Source of the DNA: Plecoglossus altivelis
Lineage: Eukaryota; Chordata; Actinopteri; Osmeriformes; Plecoglossidae
Direction of reading: 5' to 3'
DNA: 64,000 nt
NCBI GenBank assembly: GCA_036571765.1
Contig: BROE01000025.1
Span: 4,348,222 to 4,412,221 of the forward strand
This document shows positions 14,601 to 27,149 of the stretch, piece by piece. The notes below the pieces were generated by a model, which was not told the DNA's origin, made no database searches, and saw nothing but the letters and a program-made list of their open reading frames with translations. The translations under genes and the position numbers were made by a program. The first letter of the stretch is position 1. Every line of letters starts with the position of its first letter.

Positions 14601-17217
14601 GATCTCGCACACTGCTATGAACCAACATACCTCTAACACTGCCCCACACATTTACAGTACAAAATTATTCTCCTTATTTGTCATTTTAGTCTCTCCTCAT
14701 CAAATGGAAAAAAATGGAAAAATGGAATTCAGAGTTTTAAAAGTACTTGCTAAACTGCAGAGGCACAGAGTCAGAGACAAGGTAAAAGACTCCGAAAGAG
14801 CAGAATGTAAATAATCCTGCTAATCACGACAAAGCGTCCTACAGCAGCTGCCTGGCAGCTCCTCGTTAATTTGATGGACAATGAAAAAAACAATGCAGCA
14901 AAGGCCAGAAAACCCAGACTCATTTGGATGGTTTCCAATCACTGAGAGCCTCAATGTTGTAATTTCGCTTTGAGACAAGTATTCCTCCTGGTAGCACAAC
15001 AAGATGGCAAAATTCCTTTTACCTTCCTGAAACATGCTCAAGTTGACATCTGATTCATTCGGCTGCGCCACTTGGGTTCTGCACCACCTACTGCAGCAGG
15101 GGACACAACAGTAGACATTGTGAAACCGGTTCAGCAGCAACTTTGACCATAGACTGCTTCTATTGCACTGGCTAGACTAAGTTAGGCTGCTAAGTTGTGA
15201 GCCAAGGTGTTTGAGACTGGCATTACTGGTCTGACCTGGTAGATGGCCACTTGCAGCTTCTGATCAATTGCAAGCTGTCAGTAGGTTTTTGTTTAGCAGC
15301 GAGTGGACCCAAAGTTCACCATCACAAAGTGAACACTGTCAAATATTTCAAAGTAAGTCCCAAATGTGCTCCTGCTGTGCCGAATAGAGCAGCTCTTTCT
15401 AGAAATATGTTTTTTTTCCGGGATGGCAATAGTCTAAATACAGTATGTGGGATTCTTCCTGTCATACATTTGGCATGCGCTTTACACAGCAGGTGGTAAA
15501 TATGACAGCAGCACCTCATTTTCCTGTAGAACATGTCAGAACACCCATCATTCCTCTATTTTGCTTCATAGCAAAACTGAGAATGTGATTTCAAAGCACT
15601 GCAAAGGATTAAAACTTATTGTGACTTCTGTGAAGATGTACCAGAAGACAGTTTCAGTCCTGCATTAAACATTATAGCGGGCAACATTTGCATATTAAAC
15701 AGCCTGAATGAGTGTCTGATTAATTCAGCATTGTTATTTCGTAGACAACAACACAATCACAGCTTTTTACTTTTTGAATAGTGCATTTGAATCCGTGTCA
15801 CAATGTTGAACGTATTGTTGTTGCAACAGGCCTTGTTGTTGTACTCACGTTCTTCCTCAACACAGACGGCTCAGAAGACTAATATTTTGGTGGGGAGCCA
15901 AGACACTGACTCATCATGCTCACTGTCACATCTGTCACAGCTTTCAGTCTATGTTCACCGACCCAACCTCACTACACAGAATCGGCGGAGTGTTGCAAAC
16001 GTCCCTGCCTTAAGACATAATCACCCTAATTGTAAATCGATACTGACTGTGGCAAGTCGTTTTGAAACGATGAAACGGTTGTTGTTCGGGTTGTCAGGTA
16101 TGGAGTCAGCTGACTTAAAAAGACAATTAGAACATGACCTGCGTATGAAGTGATTACCGTGTGAAAAAACAGAATCTTGTTGTACAAATAAAGGTCTCTT
16201 AAACAAGCAGATCTATAAGCATATTCTAAATATTCAAATAAGCATTTTCTATTTCTCTGTGGCCTCTCTTACAATAATAATGATATGTTCCACTGTGCCA
16301 TACAGTGGCAAAATGAGGACACGCATTAAATGTAGCAAGCATCAAGCAATAAAACACATGGAATTAAACGTGACACAGAAAAAAGCATAGCGTCGAATTA
16401 AAGCTTAGAGTGATGGTCAGGAGAACTCAGGAGTCAGCTGGAGTTCCTGGTCTTAAGAAGAGCACCTTGGTTGACTGACAGCACGCAAGGTCTCAGTCTC
16501 CTACATGAACCACCTCCGCCAAATCCTCTTCCCTCCCAGAAGAGGATCGTATGAAAGACTGCTTATCTGATCCCTATAGAGAATCTCGACTGTTGTGTTA
16601 AGTTCTTCTGTGAGATAGAAGCTGGCTAATTCAGGTACACTGCTTCGAGCCTAAAGACTTTGCCTGACAATAAAAAGACACAAGACCAACATGGGAGGAT
16701 GAACCTGTGTTAAGATGTATCATCTACTCTTATAATCTGTAGATGTTTTGGTCAGTTTCATCCCGGAAGATATAGATAAACTGTTCTCACTCCGAACACC
16801 CTTGTTTCTTCTGACGTGTCTGATTCAGCTGAGTCAGCAACCACTCAAACCTATTTGTCCTTATAGGGACATGAGCATAACCTCCATGACTATTGGATGA
16901 CACAGCCATTGACTAGAGTAAGGTGCTTCGCGTCACATTTTGAGAGATTGTTTAAGGTTTTTCATCAGGTTTGAGCGACGGAATACGTTGGTCTGAGCGA
17001 TGGTGGTTCTGCAGGGATGGAAAAACCACGCAGGTTCTGCTGTGTCATGCTAGCCTGTCTGTGGTGGACCTAGCATTCAACTCGATAGCAGGCAGCGACT
17101 GCATGACTGAGATACCAGCCACTTAATACCCCAGCACGTCTCACGCGGCGTTTCTAAAACCATGCGCCAACCGCTGCTGAACAGAGAATACTAGAGAGAA
17201 GGCTTCCCAGTGTGATA

Positions 17218-17266
17218 GGGGAGGGGGAAGGGATGGGTGGGTGGGTGGGTTGGGGGGTGGCGGGGT
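17218..17266 (+). repeat. GGGT-repeat tract with G-quadruplex potential
   Basis: The core contains GGGATGGGTGGGTGGGTGGG, followed by GGGGGG and GGGG runs. That is well over four G-triplets separated by loops of one or two bases, the pattern that forms very stable quadruplexes. Confidence 0.85.
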
Positions 17267-18489
17267 GATTGATACGTAGGGGCTGTCATGGCGCATTTAT
17301 GAGCTGAGGGGGAACCAGCTAATGAGCTGTGGCATCTGGCCGATTTGTCTTACGGCATTGATCATTTCCTAATCACAACATTGCCCCTGGAGGATGTGGA
17401 GCTGGATGTATTTCATCCACTTTCTGGGACGTCAACGATGAGTGATGTCTGGCTGCAAAACTAGAACAGGACAGACAAACGAGGATTCAGTGAGGGCTGG
17501 CGTTTTGGAGGAAAGCCACATTACCGCTGTTGCTTTGTGGAAACTTCATATCGATTGGCGTGCCGTGACCTATGGCTCTTCTGTGGTAAATGCCCGGTTC
17601 AAAATGATGGCCAACATGTGTAATGTGTGACATTAGCATGACATTCAAATGTTTGTTCTGCTGTGGTGGAACACGGTCAGGCAGAAGGTAGCAACATACG
17701 GGTGATGTGCTTTGCTGACAACTTACTGCAGCAATTTTCCGAGTTTTACGCGTGACTTTTCACACAACGAAGCGAGGCAAAGATTTAAATGAGAGGAAGC
17801 CATAATTTACCTCAATTATAGTGAGAATTTGTCAGTTTTCTACAAGGCGATGTATCAAGCGGTGTCAAAAATTAGATCAGTGCTAAACATCCCTCGGGGA
17901 CAGTCACACTACAATGGCACCTTCTCCCTGGTGAACTACAGACGAGCCTCCAGCAGAGGCCGAACGATAAGACGGAATGATAAAACTGAATGATAAGAGC
18001 ATGATAAGATGAAGGAATATATTTTTGAAAAAGACAATTTGTTCATATTTAACAAGAGTTGCACACAGCATGATGGCTAGGTTGCTCCAATACCACACAG
18101 CTAAATAAGTCCTAGGAATCACAGGGGTAACAACACACAATGATATAAACGCAGGAATGTTTTGAGACAGCTATACAACATGAACTCTTTTTGTGGTGAG
18201 CAGGGTAAAGACAGTGACTGTCGCTTAACCTTGATGTCAAGGCAGGTTACAGCACTGCATTTAGAAAAGTGGCATTCAGTGGATTCAAGTACAAATGCAT
18301 TTCCTGCTACTTTCAAGCATCCATTAAACAAGCTAATTAAATCCTCATTTAACATGCTGTCCCAGAGTCCCATAGGAAGAGATTTAAGGGGCAAAGAGTA
18401 AAAGATTAAATCTCACTGCATTGTTAAAAGCGATGTGTTTTTCCACGCTTAGTTTTAGTTTTGTAAAAAACATGTGGACTTTGAAAGGT

Positions 18490-18514
18490 CCCCCCCCCCC
18501 CAAAAAAAAAAAAA
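18490..18514. repeat. Poly(C)-poly(A) junction
   Basis: Twelve C residues run straight into about thirteen A residues, followed by further A-rich sequence. Such homopolymer junctions are often assembly-uncertain in length. Confidence 0.85.
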
Positions 18515-19148
18515 CACACAAAAAAACACCCATGGCTGATGGTGAAACCAACAATACCGTCTGCATCCAATGTTCACAGACTGGGAAAAACGCAAACGTC
18601 TTGTGAGGTGAGACTGAGTGAACTCGCCTTGACACCACTGCAGTATGATCCACAGGCCCTAATTACTTCCTGCTTCCTCCTACTTCCTCTGAGCTTACAT
18701 TATGACGATAATCCTTTTGGAATCAACTCAGTGACTCAGCAAGAGGACAGAATGTTCCATGGCTGTGTATCGTAGAAACAGACGTGGTACATGAGAGTGA
18801 AGGTAGGGAGAAGGCGTAGAGAGGTGGGGGAGGGGAGCAAAGCTGAACCAAGCAGGAGAGACCTAGCTCCGGGTTACTGTTCACCTGCAGGAAATCTCCC
18901 CATTAGCTGTGGAAGTAAACAACAGACACTTCTTAACATCAGGTTGAGTTGGGCACAGTGGGAGCTCCACAAAGCAGCTTATCTGCCCCGCAATTAAAGG
19001 GATTTTCTTTCTCACGTGGCTCATTATCCAGTAACACTGTCATACTAAAGATGATGAGCAATTTCACCATGTGGGGATGTTCCACTGATCCATAACAATT
19101 AAAGACTTACCAACTTGGAAGGAATTGCATCGGATGCAGCTTACTTAC

Positions 19149-19205
19149 CTCAACCTTTAACGGCGCGGACCGCACTCATGCGTGCGCAGTGACGTGGTGG
19201 AAGAG
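19149..19205 (-). promoter_or_regulatory. Candidate CpG-rich first exon with splice donor
   Basis: The minus strand reads a CpG-dense patch containing an NRF1-like TGCGCACGCA and a CRE-like CCACGTCA. It ends in TTGAG followed by the consensus donor GTAAGT (19148-19143). The sequence has an ATG but meets TGA after nine codons, so any exon here would be non-coding. This is the usual layout of a housekeeping-type first exon, but no partner exon was identified. Confidence 0.3.
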
Positions 19206-19608
19206 GGCGAGTGGAATCCGAGGGATTTCGGTCTTTCAAACACTTCAGCCCTGTAATGACTCCTCTTATCCTCACCCTCACCCTTCCACCCCTCCCAACC
19301 ACCCTCTCAAATCAATATCAGTCTTATTCAACAAGTTCAAGCCTCTGGTAAAGGATTTGGAAGGTAATGGAACTGCTAACTCCTGACAGCTTCTCTTGTG
19401 TTTGGCCCGCAGTAATGAATGCTGGGAAATGAGCACAGTGGCAAGGTGTTTACACTGGCTTGCTCGGCATCAGACCACCATCCAGCCTCCATTTCTGTGC
19501 CCTGACTGAGACCCTGCTAATGAGCTGCCAGGTGCAATGTTTACGCTTCGTTTGACACTCAAGTTAGAGAGGGTCGGAATTCAGTTTACTCTCCCGAGTA
19601 AGAGTTTC

Positions 19609-19638
19609 TCGTCGATAAGAGGTTACTCTTATCGACGA
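19609..19638. repeat. Perfect hairpin, 13-bp arms, 4-nt loop
   Basis: TCGTCGATAAGAG, loop GTTA, then CTCTTATCGACGA. The arms are exact reverse complements. It lies in non-coding DNA with no poly-T tail or conserved neighbour to assign a role. Confidence 0.9.
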
Positions 19639-20452
19639 TGAACAGGCACGTTTTCCTTTGAAAATGCTTGTTGTGTATGTGGAGAGGGGTCTTGTACGTG
19701 AAACACTCAGGCTCAACATGGTGGAATGTAGTGAAGGTGCTTTAAGTTATGAATTAGTGGCGATTGTGTGGTACGGGTACTGCTGCGGAGACTGATTCGC
19801 CTGTAACTTGAAAGGTCCTGCAGTTCCTCAGCCTACCTTCCCCGAGCCTCATTCGTATTCATGAAGCTGTTGACAGATATTCATTGCGTTTTCCCACAAG
19901 GGATAAAGCATAGCAATAATGGAGACTGGTGAGTGTAGTAAGCACCCGCCCCCCTCCATCTAAGGCCTGCCCCTTCCTCCCTTCTGCAGGCCTGCGACCT
20001 CCCCCCTCCTCACCCCAGGCCTTCCTTCCACCCATCCGTCCATCCTCTGGGCTCCTCACACACTTCCCTCAGCATCTCCACTTGACCCCCCCACCCTAAC
20101 CCTCCCCCACCCTTCCCAGATGTGACTTCCAGCCGCCAGACTGCTGACGCTCCTCATTACCGAGGAGCCTTTCCTGGGGGGCCCCTGTGGGTCTCCTCCT
20201 CTCACACCGTCTTATGACCTCCTTGGCACCGCTCAGTCCGCTGGGCCCGGCCAGGCCCTCGCTGTTGCCTCTCAGACGGCGTGCTTGATGGAATCGGGCG
20301 TGGGGAGCAGGGGAAGGACGGGCTTTCAGAGCCGGATCCGCCATGAATAATGTACTGAGGTCTGACAGCAAGCCTGAGGTCAGGTGGAATATTCAGCTTC
20401 AAATGGCCTTTAATAATTTGTGGTTCCCTGCTCCTTGGGATTTCAGGTATAT

Positions 20453-20474
20453 ATTTATTTATTTATTTATTATT
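20453..20474. repeat. (ATTT)n microsatellite
   Basis: Five or so copies of ATTT with a slightly irregular tail. Confidence 0.8.
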
Positions 20475-23400
20475 TTTATCATTGAACAAAATTCTACGAT
20501 GAGTGAAATTGCCTATCCTTGTCGGGTACAGAGGGGTCAAAGTCCCAACAACATTGATGTCAGGAAAGTCTACTGAACATCCAGGACAGTCTGTGGTTCT
20601 GTCAATCATTATCAGACTGGTTGGAAGTGTTTTTCCTTGTCAGCTGTCAGATGGCTTTTTTTGTGGTCAGAAATGTGTTCCAGATGTGGACATTCATCGC
20701 CAGACTGACATATGGTCATGTTTGAGCTTATGAAAGAGCCTCCAAATCGGTTCTCTGAGTGAGGGCTCATTCCTCTTTAATGTACTGCGCTTCAAGTAGA
20801 GTTCCTGGGTTAAGGATTTGTGGGTGACCTTCCATGAATCGTATGTTCTATTCAACCATAACAATCCTGGGAATTTTTCACAGAGAAGCCAAAGTCAGCG
20901 TTATTAATGAGAAGTTACACGTTCTGGAAGATCCACACAGAGATGTTATTACTTGGTTTTGAAACCAAGCCTTCTTGACCATGCTGCAGATTGATATCAA
21001 CCCTATAAACACAATGTTGTCAGTTTGCCACTTTTGAATCTAAACACAGTGTTTGGTTGCTGCCTCATCCCAACATGAATATCCTGGCCTACTCAAGTCG
21101 ACGCATCCATTGTCAGGAGACAAAACAACAACAGCCTTTCATACAAGATTACCGTCACATCACAGAAGACAAAAAAGTCAAGGACGACCAATAGGTTACT
21201 CGCTGTGTCTCATTGAGGATGTTTATTGGTCGTCTCCATCCAACATCTGGGGTCACCTTGGGTCGTGAGTAACCTGGCAGAAGTTGCATGGCCGTGAGCA
21301 GGTTTGTACATTGGCACGGTGTTGTTTGTTTGTGTCTGGGTAGCGTCACATGGGGCTTGGTTTAGTGTGAAGCTCCCATTGCAGGCTTTGTCCCCAGGGT
21401 GGATTTCTGTCCGATACTATTAATAATGACATCCTGCCTCCTAGCCAATTAATCAGCAGCCCTGTCAGAAAATAGATGCACTTTATTGAACCTCTGGAAA
21501 AAGCTTATGTTGCACTACAGAATGCACTCAATGTGTAATTGGCTCGACCAACCCAACCAGAGACGCCATTTTCCTTCAGGGGTGAACAGCACCTTTGTCC
21601 AAAATGTCTCATCTATGGCTGGATGTCTCTGCCAATAGGCCACTGGTGTTATGTTTTGTTCATCAGAACAGCAAGTCATGGGTCAGAAGGCTTTTGCACT
21701 TACTATTCTGGAATTATTTTGCTACTATTTTCTCTTTTTCTCCACCCAGCGATGCGTCCATTTAACAGCTGCTTTGCTCACAAGTGGCGTGCAGGGCTGA
21801 TTTGAACTCGCAACCTCAAATGCACAAAGCCACTTTTTTTGCCTCAGTGTGCCATGTTTGAAATTTTGCCCCATTCAGCAAACACTAACACAAATAATCA
21901 AAAACAATTTCCTACACAGAGGCTGTATACATGCAAAATCTGTAACACAAGTATCTCTCCAAATTGTGTTCTCACTGAGAGCCCTTATTGACACAATCTA
22001 TAAAGACAGATGTTTTTTCCAAGTGTCAAGTGGAGCTTGGGTACGGATGTAACACTGCACCGTCCTCTCCATGAACCAAGCCAATGAATATTTCAAAGCA
22101 CATTGTTCCCACTTCTGTCAACACTTCGGGACACCGGAACAGCTCCTTTCTTAACTCTGTGTCTAACCTTTTTCCCAAATGCAACTCATAAGTTTTTGAA
22201 GGGTCATCTTAACACAAAGACCATGAAGAAAGCAATTACTGTATGTTCGTCAAGAAATGATAAGCACATTTTATGTCAGTCAGGTCTTATGTCCTAATCT
22301 GTCTATTCTGTCCTAATTTCCGTGTGTCTGGTTTTCTTCCACTGAACGTCGTGTAACCCTGGCTCTCCCACTACAACCACTTCATGTTGAAAATCCATTG
22401 ACTTACCAAATGTTTTTCGACTGAAACCCAGCTCTGTGACTAGCTTGGATTCCCAGAGCTGTCTGTGCAACGAGCTGTGGCTCAGACGGGTTGAAATATG
22501 CATGCATCTGAAACAATCATTCTTGTTTACCCAAAGCCCTTGAACCTACAGGATCAGAAAGTTTCCGCCGTGAATTCTGATCTCTAAAAATCCCAGTCCA
22601 ATAAATTGCCTCAGCGCTGAGCAAACATCAAAACAAACCGTTTCTCTCTGCGTGCCACCATATGTTGGGCTTTCAGACAGAGAAAGCAGAGAAGAAGATA
22701 CACAGGATTCACATTCTGTTTGGGAATTTGTGTCTGGGGTCTTTCTCTAATAACAAGACCTCCATCCTGACTGACATGTTTTCTAACTGAAGGTGATTAT
22801 TGACACTTTGGCTGTCACACACACAATGGATTCTTTTGATTAGTGCAAAACCACTTTTTGTCACTCATTCACTAAAAGAACTCATACATATGAGTGAACA
22901 AAAAATATTTTAAAAACACGACTTTTGTTCCGTTGAGTGTCTTTTTATTTCCAAAATTTGCAGATGAACAAACATTAATTTGGTCTTCACCCAAGATAAC
23001 AGTAGTATTGTCTGCAGTAACAATCTGTCCTCCTATTTCCCAAGAAAGGAGGACCCCCAAAAGAGATGAACCTGTCAGATGATGCTGTGCAAAAATACAT
23101 TATTAAAATAAAAACATTAGGAGATCTGCTAGCTTGGTATTGTCTCTAATTACAATGACAAGTCATGAGTTGTGCAAATACTTCTCTTTGGGTATTTTGT
23201 GAGTAGTTGGCCGATAGCCCTCCAGCTCCACACCACCATATGTTAAAATGGGCTGATATAATGTTGGGGTAATCAAGGCTAATTAATGCAGCAAAAGGTC
23301 CAAAATGTCAGTAAAAAACTGAATAGTTGACTGCTTTGGGACCTGATTAAATGTGTGTAAACACTGTTTCCATAGTAAAGCTAATCTTTTCAATGGCCTG

Positions 23401-24499
23401 GGATGCAACTTTTGAATAAAAACACTTTCCTAGGGTAATTAAACGTCTTTAAATTCTCGTATTTTCCTGTGATGATGTGTAACCCAACTCCACTGTGCAT
23501 TAGCTGTTGATGAGTTTAGTGTGCGGCTCCGTGTGACTCGTTATATTTTAGCCCTGCTTCCCACTGAGGTGTGACTTGGAAGTTCTTCCTGGTCGTCACC
23601 TTTTGCAACCGCAGAGAACACAGCTTCTCAGGTCAGATTCTGTCTTCCTACGATGCAATATCTTTGGAAAACAGTAGACAAACCTCCCTGATTATGCCTT
23701 TTAATCATGTATCTCCAACGTGCATCCGCTAGGGCGTCACATCACGGATATCGGCAGCGACGAAGCAAAGATTTGGAGGGACTCGAGGGATATCTGTCAG
23801 TTGGGACCGTTTCAAGGCTGTGGGAAAGCTACTCTGCAGCTGAGTGTATCATGGTGAAGTCGATGACCTGCCAGATGTTTGTAATCTCTCACCAGGAAGT
23901 GGCTCGAAGGGCCATGCCATCAGAAATGAGAGCACAGGAGAGGATTAAGCGGGACGGTGGTGTTTGAGAAATGACTGGAGGTCTCAGCTGGGCGCTCGGG
24001 GTCGGGCGCCTGCTTCTCTTCGTCACAGGTCACTTCCTGTCTGCTCGGGTCGCATACTAATCCGACCTAATGTGATGGATGGGCGCAGCTGTGTTAGGCA
24101 TTGTCTGTGTGCGATGTTGTCAGTTTTACCTTGGTTGCAAACAACCCCTGTTGTATGAATGACAACAAAACAAGCGAAAAATCTTCGATAAGATTGGGCA
24201 GTCTAGAAAGTAAGTTGGCAGGATGCAACTTGTGTGGACTAATTTTCCTCTCTCCGTTTGCGCCGCTAATGCTAATGACAGCAGCTCTAATAGAGCATAG
24301 TTTTAATCAAGAGGAGATTGATGAGAAAGGTTGTGCTGGAGCTGATCCAGATATAACCATCATCATCATCCTTGTTCGACTGAGCACTGAATCATGACCA
24401 ACATTCCCGAAATAATCTGTCATATTTATCACCATACAGCCACTCTGGGGGAAAGAAGGGCTTTTGGTGAGATGCTTTCTCTTAGCCAGACTGTTGTTG

Positions 24500-24638
24500 C
24501 TTCTCTCACCTGCTTTTTCTCCTTCCCACTCTTTGTTTTCCTCCGTCTTTCCCTTCCTCTCTCCCTCCCTCTCTGTCGTCTCTCTCCTCCCCTTTCTCTA
24601 TCTCTCCGTCCCTCTCTGCTCCTCATCCCTGTCCTCTG
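24500..24638. repeat. Polypyrimidine tract
   Basis: About 140 bp of TCTCTCC, CTTCCC and related pyrimidine words on the plus strand. It explains the overlapping serine/leucine-rich and arginine/glutamate-rich ORFs on the two strands. Confidence 0.8.
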
Positions 24639-26986
24639 TATGCCCAATGGTGAAGAGGATTAGACAGCCTGTGCCAACAATGTGCTCACCCATGGTGCAG
24701 CTTTTCAGTGGGATATCAGTCCTAGATGGGAGGAGGGGAGGACATACAGTTCCAGGGCCAATCACCCAGGGCCAAGAACCCAGAGCCAGGCAGCCGCAGG
24801 TCTCTGGCAGAGGAGCTGTGCTCTCTTGGCTGGCGACAAGAGGCTGTTGGAGAACACAGAGTTGGAAACCTGTTGCTCTTTTGTTGAAAAAGGCTTTTTG
24901 GTATTGGGAATTGAACTACAAAGGCAGGAATCTGTGTGTGTGTCAGTCTGTCTGTGACTTGATTGTTTCTTGAGCTAGCCTCTGTATGAAGTGGATTTAC
25001 CTGGTGTATAACTGCTCAGGACCCTAGACATTGCATATGAAGTTGTTCTGCTTTACAGTTTGCAAAAGAATTAGAACCTTGTTCGCTGCCATCTTCAGCT
25101 GGTGTTATTGATGTAGCCACCGTGAAACATGTCTGATGTCAACGGACACTGCACTGGCAATGCGTACATTTTACAAATGTGAACTACACTAACCAACACC
25201 CTAGATAGTGTTTGTGACCTGTATTGGTGAAAAGAGATGACAAAATTGCCAAAGACTTTCTTGTGGCCGGTGTAATGTTAACGTACATGTTCTATACCTT
25301 TTTGCTTCGAAGAAGGCCTCCGTGGGGGAAGCCCAATAGTTCACACATATTCCTATTTCCGGTGTGCTTGTGCTGAAACATGGTTCCTCCATCAGGAAAG
25401 GAAAATTGGAGGCATGGAAGTGGAAATTATTGGACATCATCCCTGGTGCACCTGAGGTACATCAACACACCCAGACTGGCCCCCCTGTTTCATATGTCAT
25501 TCCCATCCTCAATAGCCTCTCGCTTTTCCGGTTGACTTTTTTCCAGCGTGGGTCAAGCTTCGGCGAACGATTATTATCTAGTTTGGACGTTTCAACACTT
25601 ACCTAGCGCCTTAATCCTCCTGGGATTGCGCTAGTGCGCTTAAGCATGTGCATGGAGAAGTGTGTGTGAATGCGTGCTGTTCGACTCGGTTGTCATACGT
25701 GTCTGTTGGTGTGTCACAGGGAGTAGAGGTTAATGTATTTTGCTGTGCCCATAGGGGCTCCACAAGCATCTGGTGGAGAGATTAGAGATTACTGTCTGAG
25801 TGATGCTTGCCTCATTGGGGTTTAGCTCTATGTGATGGAGAGCTGCTTGCACAGCTGCCCTCAACCATCCCTGTGCTCTCTAAAAAGGTAGCTGTGCCAT
25901 GTCAGGAGCGATTGTGCGTGTGTGCGTGCGTCATTTATTCTGTTTAATCATATTACGCCGGGTTATTACATGTACTGTTTCAACAGTTTTTATGAGGTGA
26001 GACGTTTAAAATCCTATTGGATATCGGCCTAATCACTAGATAAAGCTGTATCAGCCATTGCTGGTGGAGCTGCGAGTCCTGTACTGTGGGTACGGATCTT
26101 ATATGGGGCGCTAATCTAGGGAATTGGGATTGAGAACAAATTGCCACTCTACATTCCCAAATCCTCGCTGATTTTGAAATTATGAGCAGCTCAGCTGGCA
26201 TAAAAGGTTCATGAGATTATCCTCTCTGACTAAAACACCTCAGAGAGAATTGGGAGAAAACCATTCACAATTATATATATTACATTCAGTCATACTGGAA
26301 CATGTTCACTCCAATGGAGACCCTTCATTGATGATATTTGGGCCAATTGATCTCATTCTTTACTATATTTCATAGTAAAATCAACAAATAATTAGAGACT
26401 GGAAATTACCTTTGAGCAGTTAGATAACTGGATGGACTGGGTCGTTGCTGGCCATATTTTCACCGTCTATTTCAAGGAAAGGTTGCTGTGGACCACATCT
26501 GTGCCAATATCATGTGCTGTATCTCACTATGTGTACGGTATAAGATGGATATCCTCTCATGACAGAGCATGGTTCTGTTCTTAGTTCCCGTCTATCTGCA
26601 ATCCTGTTTGACATTATGGAAACAGCTCCGCCAGGAGTGTCCGACCTCCTTTGCGAAGGTCTCCTGTCTTTGTACATGACAAACCCTAAGTGAACATCTC
26701 TGGGATCATTCCACTGGGATCATCCCACCAACATCCATGTTGCAGATCATTTCTGGTGACAGCATCATGAGTAAAAGTCTTTGGCGAGTAGACCTCGGAA
26801 GGACCTCCTCCAATTATTCCTTCACGAAGGTTCTCTGGGAGTTCCAGAACAGTCTGGTTCTTGCCAGTGAAGAAAGATGGACACCCAGACATGTGGTTGT
26901 GTTACCCAGTGTGCCACCTGTTAACCAGGTATATAGCTGAGTCTGGGTGCTGCAGAGGCAGCATAGAGGAGGACTCAGATCAGTGT

Positions 26987-27142
26987 CCAACCCTGTTCCT
27001 GGAGAGATACCTGCCTGTTTGGTTTTTGTTCTGACCACACTTATCTGGCCTGATTCGACACAAGTTACCTGATCAGCAGTGCTTGATAATGTTGGAGTGA
27101 AAACCTACATCTACTAGACTACCTCTCCAGGAACAGGATCGG
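26987..27142. mobile_element. hAT-like MITE remnant
   Basis: The left end reads CCAACCCTGTTCCTGGAGAG and the right end reads CTCTCCAGGAACAGGATCGG, which is the inverted copy with two or three mismatches. Inside, GTTTTTGTTCTGACC and GGAGTGAAAACCTACA are further inverted partners. This is the layout of a short non-autonomous element abundant in salmonids and other teleosts, which I recall as hAT-like. It has no coding capacity and is about 156 bp long. I could not see a clear target-site duplication, so it is probably old. Confidence 0.75.
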
Positions 27143-27149
27143 CGTTCCC

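Larger units (their letters stand above)
11700..19100. other. Non-coding region
   Basis: No recognisable gene. It contains an AT-rich patch with TATATA runs at about 12,582-12,622, a G-rich GGGT tract at 17.2 kb and a C12/A13 run at 18.49 kb. A stretch at about 13,590-13,700 has several TAAT cores and looks compact, but nothing in it is diagnostic. Elsewhere I see nothing definite. Confidence 0.6.
19250..26980. other. Non-coding region
   Basis: No recognisable gene. It contains a C-rich block at about 19,940-20,120, a short (ATTT)n run at about 20,453-20,474, a small palindrome at 20,952-20,969 and a polypyrimidine tract at about 24,500-24,638. The remainder is featureless to me. Confidence 0.6.

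Noticed and set aside
21795..21855. Minus-strand GAGTTCAAATC resembling a tRNA B box
   Set aside because: No matching acceptor or anticodon stem could be built. It may be a tRNA-derived SINE relic but there is too little to call it.
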